From Istiophorus platypterus (Eukaryota > Chordata > Actinopteri > Istiophoriformes > Istiophoridae), in the NCBI GenBank assembly GCA_016859345.1, contig CM029114.1:9223501-9287500 (forward strand): DNA of 64,000 nucleotides, written 5' to 3'. This document shows positions 12,151 through 22,549 of this stretch, piece by piece. The notes under the pieces were generated by a model. It was not told the DNA's origin. It made no database searches and was given only the letters and a program-made list of their open reading frames with translations. A program made the translations under genes and the position numbers. How positions within the stretch are numbered: position 1 is the first letter of the stretch; the number at the start of each line of letters is the position of its first letter.

Positions 12151-12552
12151 TTAGCTTATCTTAGCATAAAGACTGGACAAAAGGGGGAAAAGTTAGCTCG
12201 GTTTAGTCTGAAGGTAACAAAATCCAATGACCAGAACTTTTAAAGTTCACTAATTAACAGGCTATAGCACATTTGTCTGGTCTGTACAAAAATCCAAGTA
12301 GAGGCAAAAAATTGACTATTTGATGAGCAGTTATGCATCATAAAATAGTCTATGCAGACTATTTCTTGGCCAAAAAGTAACTTTCTGAAGTTCTGCTGGT
12401 TGCCTGGCAACTGCTAAAACTGCGAATTTGTCGTTTTTGTACTTTGTTTCTGGTGCCGATCAAACCAATGAGGTACAATATGTTAATTAGTGAGCTTTAG
12501 AGATGCTGGACTTTCGTCACCTTTGGACAGAACCCAACTAGCTGTTTCCCCC
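12151..12552. mobile_element. Non-autonomous inverted-repeat element, MITE-like
   Basis: The ends form a long inverted repeat. The left arm (12,183-12,259, starting GGGGGAAAAG and ending TAATTAACA) pairs with the right arm (12,481-12,552, starting TGTTAATTAG and ending TTTCCCCC) over more than 70 bp with some mismatches. The left end also carries 'ttagcttatcttagcataaagactgg', a signature I recall from a very common spiny-rayed-fish repeat whose two ends mirror each other. There is no coding capacity, so it would depend on enzymes made elsewhere. The right end lacks the outermost 'cagtctttatgctaagc' part, so it is truncated or diverged. The central part contains a perfect RFX X-box. Confidence 0.75.
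12399..12411. promoter_or_regulatory. RFX X-box (GTTGCCTGGCAAC)
   Basis: This perfect inverted palindrome matches the X-box bound by RFX factors, which control ciliary and MHC-II genes. It lies inside the inverted-repeat element, so other copies of the family may carry it too. Whether it is bound is unknown. Confidence 0.4.
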
Positions 12553-12825
12553 AAATACACAGTGGCTTCGGGTAGGTGCGTAAAATGGAACAAAATAAAC
12601 TTGAAGCGTAAAAATAGATTCATTTGCATTTATTCTCATTGCGCGAGGGAAGCACCAGCCATTATTCAACCTGCCTAGACAGCTGGAATGATTAAAATAG
12701 TAGCGTATCTGTTCCGTGCAGCGTCCCTGTGCAGACACGCTGTGATATTTAACAGATATACGGGTGAAATTGATCGTCTCATTTAACTCATATATGATTG
12801 TAATTATTATTAGGAATGTATAATT

Positions 12826-12898
12826 TTATTATAAAAATATATGTATACTTATATATATCTATAAATTTAACTATATATATATGCATATATATATAGAC
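12826..12898. repeat. AT-rich low-complexity tract
   Basis: Runs of TATATA and TTATTA with imperfect symmetry. No unit is perfectly repeated. Confidence 0.8.
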
Positions 12899-13201
12899 TG
12901 CTGATTATGCAAGTTATGATGAAAATAGAAGCTCTTGTGATTTGAAAATATTCCCCTTTTTTAATCGCAATTTAAAATGTGTGATTTAAAAAAAAAGTTT
13001 ATTCCTCAGCCCTTTCACAACGTGTAGAACAAGTTCAAATTTTTTGTGTGAGCTTTAATTATACCCTGGTAAGCTCGGTGAGCATCTGAGGTCCTCTCTG
13101 GTCAGCCACTGCTATTGTTTTCTTCAAGTGTTGTATTACTCTGACTCCCAGAGGTCCCTTGGGAGCCAAGCAGCACTCTCCCCCAAACCTCCCCCTTACC
13201 C

Positions 13202-13206
13202 TCACA

Positions 13207-13243
<37 letters not shown>

Positions 13244-13256
13244 ACATACACACACA
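13202..13256. repeat. (CA)n microsatellite
   Basis: About 55 bp of CA units with a few GA and TA substitutions. Confidence 0.95.
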
Positions 13257-13975
13257 ATCTAGTCTACTATGGCAAAATTGTGTTAATTTACCCAGCCAGT
13301 AGTATTAACCATATTATATCAAATAACTGCCACAGACAATTGGGCAGCCAGCACTGTGACTTCATTTTAATTGATTTTCTTACATGCTCTCAGCCGCGGA
13401 TGATTTGGTTTCCCTCTGACACTATGTTTATTAAAGGCATATTGCATAAAGGAATAAATAGATATTGTTGGTCGGATTTATATAAGCTTTGAGGGAATGC
13501 AGAGATTCTTCCCTTGTTTTAATATAAGCCTGACTTTAAGTGTTTGGTTTGATTAAAGTCAATATGTTTGTTTAACCTCTGGGCCAGAGGGACACCTTAG
13601 TGAGTGCATATAATGGTGTGTGCTTAAACATGTGTGTTTTGCAACGGAGAAAGTGAGGGAAATGGAGATACGGTATGTTTACATTTATCCCAAACTGTCC
13701 ATCACAGCGATACACTCAGCTACCTGGGTGAGCCGACTTCATTAGAATACATAGCGCAGCACACAAAAAGAGCCACTGTACGTCAGCCAGAAAACAGTTT
13801 TTATTTTCTGCCTTTTCTTCAAGTAGAATGGCTGCGAGGAGACCCCAGGACCATTTCATCTTGAACATCCTTTACCAGCTGTCTCAGTCTTAAAGGCATG
13901 CTGTTCAGCCCACAGAAAATCCCACTAATCATCTTTTTGTGTTTGAGGGCACAATATGCTGAAGCAGGCAGGGAG

Positions 13976-13985
13976 CACACACACG

Positions 13986-14018
<33 letters not shown>

Positions 14019-14050
14019 GTAAACACACACACACACACACATACATGCAC
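13976..14050. repeat. Compound (CA)n-(TA)n-(CA)n microsatellite
   Basis: CA units, then a short ATATAT block (14,009-14,018), then CA units again. Confidence 0.93.
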
Positions 14051-14668
14051 TCGCACATGCAGACACTGCCAGCCTGCTGCTCTCTTGTCCCCATGCCCTG
14101 AGGGGGAGAGAGAGAGAGGGGGGGGGCGGTTCAGCAGTCTAATCACTTGTTAGAGGTCTGGCTCCACCCCCCCCCACCACCACCCGCTTTCTCTCCTCCT
14201 CTCTCAGGAACCTCCTCACTCCTCCTCCACCATTCTGTCCATCCACCAATCTGTACAGTACAGTACCTCTCTATCTGTTTACCCCATGACTTCTTCCTCT
14301 GTGTCTGCTCCTCTTCCCCCTTTGTCTTTAAATGCCTCCTCTAGCTCCCTGACTGTCTGCAACTTTCTGCCTCATTAACTGTCCTTCATCCTTAAATACA
14401 GTTTGGCAATAACAGTTTATATACAACAGGGAAAAGTAATTGTTAGTAATCAGATTTCAAAAAGTTTCAGTAATGTGTTTACAGTATCTATATAATGCGT
14501 CGTATTACAAATCATAGTTTATTAATAATTATATTTTGATGAAGGGCCAGTAAACTATGTTAGAATTGGAAAGACTGTACTTTTAAGCTGAACGTGACGG
14601 CTTTTATATATGTGTGACAATCACCACACTTTTTTTTGGAATTTAAGAGGATTATGAAGCAGATCTTT

Positions 14669-14990
14669 AGGGCTTCAACTTAAGATAATTCTCATTATCG
14701 ATTAATGCTGCAAAATTTTTTCTCCATTTATCGATTGATTTTTTGATTTATTATACATCGGATCGCAGTAAAACAAATTTCAACCTTCAGCACCAATTGA
14801 CAAATGTCCAAAAGCCATAATTTCAAATTTTTAATTTTTTTTCAATAAAGAAGAAATTTGCTGCATTTTAGATGCTGGAACCATCAAATTTTTGACAAAT
14901 TCTTGATGATAATCTTAAATGTTTAATTGATCGTCAAATTAGTGATTGATTTTTTATATCATTTACTATTGACCATTTGTTGCAGAGTTT
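14669..14990 (+). repeat. Teleost dispersed repeat
   Basis: It starts with 'agggcttcaact...attctcattatcgattaatgctgc' and ends 'tgaccatttgttgcagagtt'. Between these are degenerate 'cgattgatttttt' and 'aagaaatt...gatgctggaaccatcaaatttttgac' blocks. This matches, from memory, the abundant fish repeat that begins 'agggctgcaactaacgatta' and ends 'cgttgcagctct'. It probably belongs to the same family as 7,570-7,753, and the high divergence suggests an old insertion. Confidence 0.65.
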
Positions 14991-15528
14991 TAAGGGGGTC
15001 AAAATTTGTCAGTCACAGAAAAGCATTTAAAATTACAGTTGGTAAAAAGCACAAAATGACCAGTCTTACAGCTCTGAGTACCTCGTAAAGCACCTAATAT
15101 AAAGAAGGGTCCTGTGTTCTCCTCTGAAATTCCATTACTTTAACCAACAGTTTGACCAGTAAGCTCCTGTGGCCTAAGAAAGATCAGAAATTTAAGGCAA
15201 TTTTTGAAATAAACAAAACTTTTGAATATTGTTGGAAATTTTATAGTTGTAATGTTTCCTCATAAATTGAGTTGAACAACTACAACACCTACCAGTGGGT
15301 TTGAGACGAAATAGCACCATTTACATTGTAATCTACCAACACCACTTTTGATGATGGTATGTTAATCTTTTACTTTGGTTTTTTTATACATCAAATTATA
15401 ATTTAGTTCATCCAGTTGACATGATTGAAATGCAGGTTATTATGTGGCCTGTACTGACACTAATGTTTTCTAATGCTGAGAAAATGCTATGAAAACATCT
15501 GGTGTTCTCTGTTAATGTATTAAAACAG

Positions 15529-15654
15529 TGAGAGAGAGGAGACCATGAACCGGAAGGATTCCACATCGTCTGACATCAGGGGGAGGCCATAGACTGGTTA
15601 TGGGGCTTTTCATCCTGGGGGACGTTAATGTGTAAATGATAACAAAACTGTCAG
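15529..15654 (+). ncRNA. Exon-like segment without full open frame
   Basis: A 126-bp segment lies between a weak acceptor (AAAACAG at 15,522-15,528) and a very strong donor (TCAG/gtaaga at 15,651-15,660). All three frames contain stops, so it cannot be an internal coding exon. A short frame with a good start context (ATG after GAGACC, about 15,544) ends after 15 codons. It could be a 5' untranslated or long non-coding RNA exon, or chance. The polypyrimidine tract is poor, which lowers confidence. Confidence 0.15.
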
Positions 15655-15659
15655 GTAAG

Positions 15660-18600
15660 ACTGTGTGTTCATCCCTGGTTAGAATATGCTGATGTCAGCA
15701 CTTAATGTAATACAATTTTATTATTTATTTGAATAAAAAATTGAATAAGCCACTTACTGATACTACATTTTATACTTGATAACAAACTCAATATTAATGG
15801 ATAATATAGTTAGCAGCTAATTAAAATTCTTACTTTTATACTTTGTATAATTTAGGGATCATTAATGACAATAAAATACATTGACCATTGTGCAAACACT
15901 ATAACTCACATGGGAAAATTTTCCAAAATCTTCCCCATGAGAATATTAGAAAAAAGCCTAATTTTATAGAGAATGTACCGGTATTTAAGTAAGTTATTTG
16001 TGCCTCACCACCAATCTTTTATTTAATTTTGTACTTATTTTGTACTTTTTTTTACTTTGTTACACTTACAAAGGGCGTCTAAGTCATGTGAACAATAAGT
16101 CCTTTCTCTAATTTCCCCCACTCAATGACTTTATGAGGGAACAGGTAATGCATCATTCTGCTCATTGACTGATGTCCTGGTTCATTTTGTCCTTTCTGCT
16201 TTGCCGTCGCCCGCCGTGCAACACTGATTAATGCCATCACAGCAAATTAGATAGCCAACGAACAACATGTTTATCATTTTCAAGCATAAAGAGAGGCACT
16301 TTCTTGCTTCATTTCCTTCAGTGCATTCAAGACACCGGGCACATCAAGGTGATGTATGTATATACAGTTTAGAGGGGAAAATATTAATTGGAATATCACT
16401 AAAGATGTGGTCTTTCTTCTAAAGGTTAGGAGACAGAGGACAAGCTCTGAGGGTATCATACCTCCAAGTGATGAAGTCATTCTTTACTGTACTTTATAGT
16501 ATAACTTACTTAAAATGCGTGCACCCTGTTTGAACACTAAGGTTTTCAAAAGCTCTCTATTGTAGCGCTTGAAAGCTGACAATTGTAAGTTTGCGAACAC
16601 TATCTACCTGTACAGCAGCAAGAGGTCACTAAATGATTTTTGAACTTCAGGAAAGATGGCAGAACATGAAATTTTCTCAGCCCAGTATTCACCCTCTCCT
16701 CTTCCTCTTTTGGGAAACACGGGCTCTGTTTGGTTCTCCAACAACTCGCCGGCCAGTCACCAGTTGACCAGAACAATGAGGCCGCATTTAAACAAAAAAG
16801 TTGTAAAACCAAATCAATAACCTGGAAGATGGCAAAACGTGTTGTAGAGCTATAGGGAAATGGACAGTCAGGGTGATCATTTTCTGTTTACATATATTAT
16901 ACAGCACTACTGGCTTCACAGCTATTTGTTTTTTTCAAGTTTATTCTTTTGTTTTTATACAGAGGTTATTATACCAATTTGCTCCTCTGGATGACCCTAA
17001 AAATGGTTCCCATGTTTGTGTTAGCTGTTTGTACTTTTTTTCCACTAAATAAGCAAATTGAAAAATGTGCCTTAGCAACTTAAAAATCTCGATAGCCCAG
17101 TGAGTTACAATAGCAGCTTCAGGTACTGACAGAAAGAGAGCAAGCGCTCAGATACTCTCATATCATTTTCATCTTCATATCATGCTGTGAACGTAGCCTG
17201 GCATTGGTATGTTCTTTCTCGATGTTCCCTCTCCCAGGCTGTATATCACATCATAAAGAATACATAAACCCCCCTCTCCAAAAAAAAAAACTACCCAGTC
17301 TCCAAGGCATCGCTGCCTAACCCTGTTCTCTAACTCTGAATAGAAAAAGAGCTGAAACAAAGAACTTTCCTTGGAAAGAAGAAGAAGAAAAACAACACCG
17401 CTCGAAAAAAGAAAGAGAGACAATGCTAATAACTGTAAAATATGAATGGTGACTTGACATATTTACAAATGCGCTGAGAGGCGCCCTACTAAACGGGATG
17501 AAATGGGAAACCAATGGCATGGAAGAAAGCGGTTCTGGGCCCCCATCTCTTGCCATTAGATGTTCAGTGGAAGCTGTCAACAGAAGGCACATTTGCCTGC
17601 CAAGCTCCCTCTCTGACTGAGCTCTCTGCCTGCAGCATGCCCCAAGCTCCTCTTTGACTCAAAGGGTTCATTTCACTTCTTTTAGCCTCATTCGCATGTG
17701 GTGCTACACAAAAACCTGGCTTGCTTGCAGCCCGCCTCTTGTTTGTGTGTCTCTGTCTGAGCAAACCTATGTCTGTGCGTATGGGTGCCTGTTTCAAATT
17801 CCTCTCGTATTCGCTTGCATGTGTTTGTGTGTCTATGTATGTCTGTGTGTGGGTGGGTGAGTGTGTTTGTGTATAAATCACAAGGTGATGTCAGGATCCT
17901 TGCTATTACACCGATGGCCATAAAGCAACAATGACAGGAGCAGGAAAAAAAGACCAGAAGACTGAGTCCATCATCACACATTTTGCAGTGTTACCAGCAT
18001 TACCACATTTAAATTTCGGAAAGAAAACAAAAACAAAATGAAAACATTTGCTTACCTTTCACTAACCTTCAACAAATAAAAGATATTTTCAGTAAAAATT
18101 TTGCACGCATGTTTGTAAACCTTTGCAACTTTGAAGATACTTTCTTTAAAATGTTTCTGCAATATATTGATTAAAAAAATGTCATTCAGAAGGCAAAACA
18201 TTTCTTTCCAAACAAAATACAAATAAGAAGTACATAAAAGCTGTTTTCTAGGAGCCAGGATTGGATCTTAAGATTTTTCTTTTTTTATTTCCTCACATCA
18301 AACAGTTGTCTTTTCTGCTGCACAAGAATTCGGATCACTGTAGATGACACTGTAGGTCACAGTAAACCTTTATGAAGAGCTCAGATCAGAAAATGTTCCT
18401 GATAATAATGAGCAAAGCCAAAACCGGGAACTGCTGATCGTGTGCCAGAGTCCCTTTTAAAGCATTTCTTACTTTAAAAAAAGCCAAACTAATGAGCACT
18501 AATCTTTGGCAATGAAGCAACATTTTTATAGCGTATGACTTCATAACACTGTGGCTGTCCTCTGGCCAGTCTCTTTGGCTAGCAGCCCAAGGGTCGGACC

Positions 18601-19100
18601 AGTGGAGTGGAAGTTGAAGAGGGCTGTTTGAACGTAATAGGTTTTGACTGGCATGTGTTATGCGCTTCACTGCACCATTGATTGAGCGCTTGTTTGCTAA
18701 ATCACTGCTGGTTTCCCCCTGTCTGGTCGGCCTGTGACACATGTGGTGTGTGGTCACTCCAGCTCAGGGGGAGAGAAGGGGAGAGAAGGCAGCAATTCAG
18801 GTTCAACCCTGCTGACCGAAAAAGGACGCAAGTCAAAAATGACAGTAAGAAAGACTGGAAAGTGAAGGAGGGGGGGGGGTATTCCTCACATGATGACACT
18901 CACCAACTGAGGAATCAATCCCTTAATTCATTCACAAATCTTAGCACTTTGGTCTTTCCTCCATGGACACTCAGCATAACACCCCTCCTCCTGCTCCTCA
19001 TCCTGTGTCCCATTTCACTCTCTCTCTGCCCCCACCCTCCTCGTCTCAGACATGCTTTTTACAGCTCGGAGGAAGTGGTAGTGGAGGGAGGTTGGTGTCA
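15660..19100. other. Non-coding, no recognisable gene
   Basis: A+T-rich sequence with GT-rich low complexity near 17,815-17,872 and poly-G/poly-C tracts near 18,870. The open frames at 18,682-19,158 (+) and 17,564-17,881 (-) run through purine- or CA-rich sequence and resemble no protein. Confidence 0.4.
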
Positions 19101-19129
19101 TGGGTCAATGTCATTCAGCCAGCTGTCTG

Positions 19130-19225
19130 CTCAACGGACGTGGATCGCTGAGAGGTGACCTGCCAGTCGTTTCTCGCAGTTGCTTACTTGCAGCGTCCCT
19201 TCCGGCGTCATCGTCGCCATTTTTA
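19130..19225. promoter_or_regulatory. CpG cluster with ETS, CRE-half and YY1-like motifs
   Basis: About nine CpGs in 90 bp of otherwise CpG-poor DNA. In order: an ETS core CTTCCGG (19,199-19,205), a CRE half-site CGTCA (19,206-19,210) and a YY1-type CGCCATTTTT (19,215-19,224). Close packing of ETS and YY1 sites next to a CpG cluster is typical of TATA-less vertebrate promoters. It lies 1.9 kb upstream of the best + strand exon candidate, but no first exon with a donor is evident just downstream. Confidence 0.3.
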
Positions 19226-19782
19226 AAGACAATCAACCAACCCTGACTCACGGGCTTTGTGCTCGTGAGCAAAAACTGAGTAACTCTGATTAGCGTTGTA
19301 AGGCAAAATGTTTCTCAGTTACTTTTACGCAGTTTGGATGAGCACTGGTTGATGATTCTCACTTTCATCTTCTTTCATCTCATTTAATTAGATGTAACTA
19401 TTTGCAAGTAGGCTGGTATATGTTCAGGAAATGAGTGACAAACACTTTTATTAAACTATTTACCTGAATGACTTGTGTGTAAGTGCAGTCCCATTACTCA
19501 TAAAACACTTGGAGCCCCTCTATCGCCCTGACATGTTTTCACTGAACACAGTGGGTCCTGTTTTCTGGATGTAATCTCAAAAAGTAACCACAGCTTAAAA
19601 AAAAAAAAAATCAACCCTATTAAAATGTATATTAATATAAATTTATTTATATTTTGTTGCTATAAATCTAAAGTACATCCACTGTTGAAGTCATGTTGAC
19701 AACTTTGATTAATCAGTAATTATGATCCTAAAGGCAGTCATGGTACATGAATGGCAATAAAGGTCAGTCATTCACTTTTCCA

Positions 19783-19940
19783 GACTGAAATATCTCGACA
19801 GCTATTGGACGGATGACCATGAAATTTTGTGCAGATATTCATGGTCTCCAGAGTATGAATCCTAATGATGTTTATGATTCCCTGCCTCTACATCTAGCGT
19901 CACTCGCAGGTCAAAGTTGTAATTTATCCTGTGATTTTTT
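19783..19940 (+). repeat. Teleost dispersed repeat, left part
   Basis: Contains 'gaaatatctcgacagctattggacggatgaccatgaaattttgtgcag' followed by 'attcatggtctccagagtatgaatcctaatgatgtttatgattccctgcctctacatctagcg'. From memory this matches an abundant percomorph repeat. The right part of the same family appears at 20,643-20,913 in the same orientation, so the copy looks split. Confidence 0.7.
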
Positions 19941-20642
19941 GAATTTTTTTTCAGCTTGAACGCAACAGGAGGGCCATTGTCCTTGAGTTGTTGCTCTTTC
20001 AAAATGAATTAGTACAAACAGTTCCTATTGCACCATCGAGGGGGTGTTTATAGGAAGTGTTCCCAACTTATCATTTTTGTCACTGGATTTACAGACTTTT
20101 TAGACCACTTTGGCAAGTTTTCTTCATAAAAGCACCTGGTGACAAATCTGACAATTTTCTGAACAAACCTTAGCTACTTTCCGTAAAAGAGAGTCACCAG
20201 TAGTGCCCAGGAAGCGTGAGGTCGGGCTTTCCCTCTGCAGACACACCTCTCTATGCATCTCATTTAATTGACTTCATGGCAGCTGACCTCGACATGAATG
20301 AGTTCCTGACTTTCTCTCAGCTGGAATCCCAGCACAACTGTTTTCTTTAACTTATGTGTATGGCTATTCTGTCAGACATTCGGACGATGCTTATGAAATC
20401 AGGATTTTAGCAGTACAGAGCAGCAGCTTGGACATGGCTTAAATGTGACTGCTGGGTAAGATGTAGTCCTAATGTCTGCTTTTCAGTCACCATTTCATAC
20501 TTTTTCTGTTGTATGACAACAGAAACAGAAACATTTGAATAAGCAGAATTAGCGTTTATGTGAGCACAAAAAGTTGGAAGGAAGCATACAAATAAAGGGC
20601 GGTCCAGCCAAATACTAGGTTATGACTTTTTTTTGTTGACTT

Positions 20643-20913
20643 ATACTTTATGCTTTATGACCAAATGCCTGCAGACCTAATGACAGTCCTATCAGCCTCA
20701 GCTGTACTTTGTGTTCACTGCTAATTAGCATTTCATAGCAAGCTAACACACTAAACTAAGATGTTGAGCATTGTAAACATAATACCAGCTTAACCACAAC
20801 ATGTTAGCGTTACCAATGTGGGCATTATACCATGGTAATGTAGCATTTGTCTCAAAGCACTGCTGTTCCTAAGTACAGCCTCACAGTGCCACTAGCATGG
20901 CTGTAGACACTTA
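20643..20913 (+). repeat. Teleost dispersed repeat, right part
   Basis: Reads 'atactttatgctttatgaccaaatgcctgcag...cagcctcagctgtactttgtgttcactgctaattagcat', then several degenerate 'agcatgttagcat'-type units, ending 'cctaagtacagcctcacagtgccactagcatggctgtagac'. This is the remembered right half of the family seen at 19,783-19,940. About 700 bp separate the halves. Confidence 0.75.
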
Positions 20914-21123
20914 ACATTGGCATTTCAATATAAGGCGGATGGAGCTTTTTAAGATGGATAAAGTACAGCATTTTGAAATTAGAATTACATGTTAAAATAT
21001 GCATTATAATCAAGTAAACATGTTAAATAAATCTTTTAAAAGTGGAAAATTCTGTAAAAATAAGCAACAATATCTAGCTCATTGTTTTACGCCATCCTCT
21101 TCTATTTCCCTCTCTAATTTCAG

Positions 21124-21251
21124 ATAGGTTGTTTAAAGTACCACAACTAGCTTTGCCCAGCGCCTGGAGTCGTCCCCTTCGCTTTGGGAAGGCTCGGCGA
21201 GTAAACAGTGTCTTTGCTGATTACAACGCCTTACTCTCACTGCAGCCCAAG
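21124..21251 (+). CDS. Candidate internal coding exon, family unknown
   Basis: A 128-bp segment is open in only one frame (42 complete codons plus two leading bases, which complete a split codon). The acceptor is excellent: pyrimidine-rich 'ttctatttccctctctaatttcag' with a branch-point-like CTAAT. The donor is close to consensus (CCAAG/gtaagct). GC content is higher than in the flanks. The peptide is basic in its middle and ends RVNSVFADYNALLSLQPK. I recognise no domain or family. As an internal exon it would enter at phase 1 (one base from the previous exon) and leave at phase 0. It is 1.9 kb downstream of a promoter-like CpG cluster. Without a match it could still be a pseudo-exon, but it is the best coding candidate in the window. 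Confidence 0.45.
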
Positions 21252-22466
21252 GTAAGCTAAAACACTTTGATCTGCTATTGATTGTCTCCCTCCTCCTCCT
21301 CCTCCCTCTGCCCTCCTTCCTCACCGCTGTTAAAACATAGGTGAGTCAGCCAGCGGCCTGAGGCAGTGAGGCAGAAGCCAGCAGCACGCTGCTGTGTTTC
21401 TAATGCTGACCACTGAGGTTAATTGATATCCTCTCTGTGGTGTAAAAATTATAATTATGTTTAAGGAAAGCCGAGGTGCTGTTACAGAGGAGAATACAGA
21501 TATGGGCTTCAGACACAGAATAACTGCAGAATGCCAAAGGATTATATTTAATTAACATTAGATTCTAGATAACAATATTCAAATGTAGAGTGTTGCACAG
21601 GACAGGGCAAGCACAAAATAACTGAAACACAAAGACAAACTTGGACATCATCACTGATGGTTCAGGTTATTCATGAGCCAATTAGCATAATGTGTATGCT
21701 TTTAAAAGAAAATTCAGCAGTCACCGATGAGCACAGCACAGAAATTAACACAGTACAAAGGGGCAAATTGTCTGTACCAGGTGCATAAAAAAACACAGCA
21801 TTATTTAACAGGCCGAGTCAAACACCATGATAAGTATTTGATATTTGTTTTAACAATGTTTTAATTCTTCTTTTTTTTTAAAATCCACTGTACTTTTGTA
21901 GAGTTGAAAGGTTATTGAAGTTATCATTACAGATTGATGGGGAGTTGTTAAATACATGTGCTCAGACGAGGCCTTTTACTCTTATTTGGTCTTTTACAAC
22001 TCTGACCACCTGCAATAATTATACAGAAGATAAACTTCACTTGCAAAGAAGGGAGACTGTTCTCATCAGAAACATTTTACAACACAGGTTTATGGTTCAA
22101 AGGCTTAAAAAAACATGTACATTCATTTTTCTAACAAGCAAAATCTTCAGAATAATTACTGAAAAAGGGCTTATGTGGTTTTTGTTTAAGCACCACACAA
22201 TATATTACAATCCTTCAAAAATAGTATGATGTTGTACAGTTACAAAAAAGCCATTGGGAAGAGACCAGGGTGAATGGAGGGACATGTAAAATGCATCAAT
22301 TTGACATTAAAGAATCTCTGTTTGAATCTCATAACAAAGTGAACTTAGAAATCTCTCTCTAACCTTAACAAAGACCATGATCTTTTTCTTAATCAAATCA
22401 AGCAGTTTATGTCGCCTAAAGGGAAAGATTGTATTTGACAATGAAAACTCATTACTGTCTCTGCAG

Positions 22467-22541
22467 GCTTGAAAGGTGGCTCTAAAAAGTTTGCAGCTTT
22501 CTCCTTTGTGCAGAAAGATGGCTTTATCCAGAATCAAGGGG
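22467..22541 (+). CDS. Candidate coding exon, low confidence
   Basis: A 75-bp segment lies between a good acceptor ('cattactgtctctgcag') and a strong donor (AAGGGG/gtaaggg). Two frames stop at once. The third is open throughout, with two leading bases and one trailing base, and encodes a peptide containing GGSKKFAAFSFVQKDGF. Its entry phase does not fit the phase-0 exit of the 21,124-21,251 candidate, so both can be real only with another exon between them or in different transcripts. Chance is a serious alternative at this length. Confidence 0.22.
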
Positions 22542-22549
22542 GTAAGGGT

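Noticed and set aside
18682..19158. 158-codon + strand frame
   Set aside because: Runs through G-rich and pyrimidine-rich low complexity; no splice or start evidence and no family resemblance.
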